From: Flavobacteriales bacterium UBA6057
GTDB taxonomy: Bacteria; Bacteroidota; Bacteroidia; Flavobacteriales_G; Salibacteraceae
Direction: 5' to 3'
DNA: 64,000 nt
NCBI GenBank assembly: GCA_002428995.1
Contig: DIYJ01000005.1
Span: 158,474 to 222,473 of the forward strand
The notes under the pieces are model-generated. The model was given only the letters and a program-made list of their open reading frames with translations, did not search any database and was not told the DNA's origin. Positions 61,257 through 64,000 of the stretch are shown one piece after another (the stretch's first letter is position 1; each line of letters begins with the position of its first letter). The position numbers were made by a program, and so were the translations under genes.

Positions 61257-63014
61257 ATGAAACGTTTTTGCCTCATATCCCTCTGCTTTTTGTTCATTTT
61301 CACCGCTTGCAGGGATCGAGGTCAGCTTTCGGAACTCACTACGGCCTTCGAAGCAAGTGACTCTTTGGAAACGGCCACTTATGAAGAAGGCATAGAATGG
61401 TGGAGATCGCTGGAAAAAGCCTCACCTTATGTATGTGTGCAAACCTTTGGTAGCACGGATGCAGGCTTGCCGCTTCATCTGGTAGTGATCAACACCGACC
61501 GCAATTTTTCACGAGAGAAAGTGCTGGAGTCTGACAAAACCATTTGGCTGATCAACAATGGCATTCACCCTGGTGAGCCGGACGGCATCGATGCGAGCAT
61601 GCTCTTTGCCCGCGAATTACTCATGGATGAGGACTTTGAGGAAAACATGAAGGACGTCTGCATCCTGATCATTCCTTTCTATAATGTAGGCGGTGCACTG
61701 GATCGAAACTGCTGCAGCCGCGCCAATCAAAATGGCCCGGTAAGCTATGGCTTTAGAGGAAACTCCAACAACCTGGATCTGAACCGCGACTTCATCAAGG
61801 CGGATAGCAAGAATGCACAATCTTTCCAAGAACTGTTTCGAGACTGGTCACCCGATGTATACCTGGAAACGCATGTGAGCAACGGGGCAGACTATCAATA
61901 TGCCATGACCTACCTCTTCTCGCTTCCCGCCAAGCTGGCACCGCCTCTAAAGTCGCTGGTGGATGAAACGATGATTCCTGAAATGCTCCAAAAAATGGAA
62001 GCAGCCGATGAACCTATGACGCCTTATGTGAACGTTTTTGGAACTACCCCGGATGACGGTTTTGCGGCCTTTTATGACAGTCCTCGTTATTCTACCGGAT
62101 TCTCTGCACTTCATCAATCCATTGGCCTGCTGACAGAGACGCACATGCTGAAGCCCTATCCTGTGCGCGTAGAGGCCACCCGGAAGTTCATGCATGCGTT
62201 GGTGAATACAATCTCAGAAAATCATGAGGTTATCCAAAATGCGCGTGCACAAGCAAGATCAGAGGTGCTGAAACAAACGGAATTCCCGCTCGACTGGGAG
62301 CTTGATCGAAGTGTTTCCGAGCCACTGGAATTCCTCGGCTATGAGGCCTACACAGATACAAGCAGCGTGACGGGACTTCCTCAACTTTACTACGACCGAA
62401 GTCGTCCCTGGAAGCGCCCGGTTCCCTACTTCAAGGCATTCAATCCTACACTGACCGTTTCTGCTCCGACTTGCTACCTGGTGCCAAGTTCACGAGAAGC
62501 TGTTCTCGACAGGCTGCGCTGGAATGGTGTTGAGATGGAGCTCATCGAGCAGGACTCCGTGATGGATGTTACTTCTTATCAGATCAGCGATTATCAAACG
62601 GTGGACAATCCCTACGAGGGTCACTACCTCCACTCTAAAACCTCCGTCACCAAAAAGCCCATTGAGGGTATGCCGCTACGCAATGGCGAATATTACCTCG
62701 TTCCCACAAACCAGCCCGCCAAGCGTTTCATTGTGGAAGTGCTGGAGCCTGAAGCGCCTGATTCGTACTTCAATTGGAACTTCTTTGATGAAATACTCCA
62801 GCAAAAGGAGTGGTTTTCAGGCTATGTGTTTGACCAGGAGGCCTCGCGAATGCTCGAAGACGATGCGGAGCTAAGGTCAGCTTTTGAAGCACGAAAGGCC
62901 AGCGACAGCACCTTCCGCAGCAGCACCATGCAGCAGCTCTATTTCCTCTACCAAAAGACCGATCACTACGAGCACCATCGCCACAAGGTCTACCCGGTTT
63001 TACGCGTTGAGTAG
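61257..63014 (+). CDS. M14-family metallocarboxypeptidase lipoprotein
   Basis: 585 residues from ATG 61257; lipobox FIFTAC with lipid Cys 18. Zinc ligands HPGE (His 104, Glu 107) and LETHVSNGAD (His 206), and the substrate-binding Arg in LDLNRDF (Arg 177), fit the M14 family, with about 370 further residues, mostly beta, that end in MQQLYFLYQKTDHYEHHRHK. The catalytic Glu is probably in GLLTETHMLK (about 300). It is expected at the outer membrane and may trim peptides or wall fragments. Its stop overlaps the start of recQ. Confidence 0.9.
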   Translation: MKRFCLISLCFLFIFTACRDRGQLSELTTAFEASDSLETATYEEGIEWWRSLEKASPYVCVQTFGSTDAGLPLHLVVINTDRNFSREKVLESDKTIWLINNGIHPGEPDGIDASMLFARELLMDEDFEENMKDVCILIIPFYNVGGALDRNCCSRANQNGPVSYGFRGNSNNLDLNRDFIKADSKNAQSFQELFRDWSPDVYLETHVSNGADYQYAMTYLFSLPAKLAPPLKSLVDETMIPEMLQKMEAADEPMTPYVNVFGTTPDDGFAAFYDSPRYSTGFSALHQSIGLLTETHMLKPYPVRVEATRKFMHALVNTISENHEVIQNARAQARSEVLKQTEFPLDWELDRSVSEPLEFLGYEAYTDTSSVTGLPQLYYDRSRPWKRPVPYFKAFNPTLTVSAPTCYLVPSSREAVLDRLRWNGVEMELIEQDSVMDVTSYQISDYQTVDNPYEGHYLHSKTSVTKKPIEGMPLRNGEYYLVPTNQPAKRFIVEVLEPEAPDSYFNWNFFDEILQQKEWFSGYVFDQEASRMLEDDAELRSAFEARKASDSTFRSSTMQQLYFLYQKTDHYEHHRHKVYPVLRVE

Positions 63015-64000
63015 TTCGATCGACATACTTCGAAAGTACTGGGGCTTTGAGCAGTTCCGTCCCTTGCAGGAAGACATCATCGACAGTGTCAATGCGGGTA
63101 AGGATACATTGGCGCTCCTGCCCACTGGTGGTGGAAAATCCATCTGCTTTCAGGTGCCCGCATTGATGAATCCTGGGATTTGCATTGTGGTCTCACCGCT
63201 CATCGCATTGATGAAAGACCAGGTTCAGCACCTGAAGGCGCGCAACATCAAGGCGCTTTGCATCACCTCGGAATACAGTCGCCAGGAAATCGATGCGATG
63301 TTTGATCGATGCATTTATGAAGACATCAAGTTTCTCTACCTCTCTCCCGAGCGCCTGCTGACAGAAATGGCGCGCACACGGATTGCGCAGATGAAGGTGA
63401 ACCTCTTCGCTGTGGACGAGGCTCACTGCATCAGTGAATGGGGCTATGACTTCCGGCCGCCCTACCTTCAAATTGCAGAGGTCCGTGAACTTCACCCCAA
63501 AGTCCCGGTCATCGCGCTCACAGCGAGTGCCACACCTACCGTAGTGAAGGATATCCAGGAGAAACTAAACTTCAAAAAAGAGAACGTCTTTGCCAAGAGC
63601 TTTCAGCGGGAAAACCTCGCCTACTTTGTGGATTGGGATGACGATAAGTTTGGGAAGGTGGAACGCATTGCCCGAAAGCTGGGAGGCAGCGGCATCGTTT
63701 ATATGCGCAGTAGAAAAGGCACGGAACGCATCGCCAGAGAACTGAAGGGACGCGGCATCAGCGCCAGTTTCTACCATGCTGGCCTGAGCTCTGAAGACCG
63801 TAACAAGCGTCAGGAAGATTGGATGAAGAACCGCTGTCAGATCATTGCAGCGACCAATGCCTTTGGCATGGGCATCGATAAGCCGGATGTACGGTTTGTG
63901 ATCCACATGGATTTACCCGACACACTGGAGAACTACTACCAGGAATGCGGTCGCGCAGGGCGCGATGGCAAGAAGGCTTTCGCGGTGAGCCTGCTGAGCA
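63007..64000 (+). CDS. recQ: RecQ ATP-dependent DNA helicase, C-terminus beyond the window
   Basis: 331 codons are visible. TTG 63007 is the likely start, since no ATG precedes the conserved beginning ILRKYWGFEQFRPLQEDII. Motifs: LLPTGGGKS (I), VVSPLIALMKDQ (Ia), FAVDEAHCISEWG (II), LTASATPTV (III), YMRSRKGTERIA (IV), ATNAFGMGIDKPDVRFVIH (V), YYQECGRAGRDG (VI). It unwinds DNA in recombination and repair. It overlaps the M14 stop by 8 nt. The RQC and HRDC domains lie beyond the right edge. Confidence 0.95.
   Translation, partial: MSSSIDILRKYWGFEQFRPLQEDIIDSVNAGKDTLALLPTGGGKSICFQVPALMNPGICIVVSPLIALMKDQVQHLKARNIKALCITSEYSRQEIDAMFDRCIYEDIKFLYLSPERLLTEMARTRIAQMKVNLFAVDEAHCISEWGYDFRPPYLQIAEVRELHPKVPVIALTASATPTVVKDIQEKLNFKKENVFAKSFQRENLAYFVDWDDDKFGKVERIARKLGGSGIVYMRSRKGTERIARELKGRGISASFYHAGLSSEDRNKRQEDWMKNRCQIIAATNAFGMGIDKPDVRFVIHMDLPDTLENYYQECGRAGRDGKKAFAVSLLS

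Overview
The window looks like chromosomal DNA of a Bacteroidota bacterium, probably a marine-type Flavobacteriales; I cannot go finer. The evidence is six secreted proteins with type IX secretion (T9SS) C-terminal sorting domains, TAnnTTTG promoter elements, few Shine-Dalgarno sites, SusD/TonB-free but beta-barrel-rich surface genes, LytTR and NarL two-component pairs, bestrophin and YitT membrane proteins, a Bacteroidota-type ABC-F protein, and dispersed palindromic repeats of the CTTCGACTCCGCTCAG and CTTCGAGAC...CTCAG kinds. Base composition is near 50% GC by eye. No tRNA, rRNA, CRISPR array, integrase or transposase was seen.

Left end (1-7603, minus strand): a type I restriction operon with unusual passengers. 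Reading 5' to 3' on the minus strand it runs hsdR, a membrane-anchored coiled-coil gene (ATGA overlap), hsdS, then a tightly coupled trio: a ComEC-type metallo-beta-lactamase (MBL) protein, a four-helix membrane protein, and a second, different ComEC-type MBL protein cut by the window edge. No hsdM is present in the window. hsdR carries an in-frame palindromic repeat. This is the best candidate here for an undescribed (probably defence-related) system.

7681-16155: a large secreted protein of unknown function, a TPR lipoprotein, a secreted beta-propeller T9SS cargo, a membrane TPR-LuxR regulator and a small HTH/coiled-coil protein. Related repeats in opposite orientation flank the beta-propeller/LuxR pair.

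16552-25437: an S74-type self-cleaving surface protein with a small T9SS partner, two orphan small genes facing away from each other, a TPR histidine kinase with its NarL-type regulator, a Cys-rich lipoprotein, and a T9SS trypsin-like protease.

25625-36572: bestrophin plus DUF481-like barrel, DJ-1/PfpI protein divergent from an HxlR regulator, a barrel protein, a 173-bp tandem repeat array, YitT, an Omp28-like T9SS protein, a DUF1287 protein, a DUF4348-like lipoprotein, a Crp-family regulator, an NTF2-like protein and a LytTR regulator that pairs with the next gene.

36635-50435: a giant propeller-type sensor kinase, a PKD-containing T9SS protein, a decayed cupin pseudogene, SIMPL, nitronate monooxygenase and DUF4442 genes, and a four-gene operon (LytS-type kinase, LytTR regulator, secreted retropepsin-like protease, degenerate peptidase-like protein), then a T9SS serine hydrolase.

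50777-64000: mostly housekeeping genes: ABC-F, PrsW-type protease, OxyR-like regulator, BaiN-type flavoprotein, AI-2E transporter, PhzF, FKBP with fatty-acid desaturase, SRPBCC/GyrI protein, M14 peptidase and a RecQ helicase cut by the right edge.
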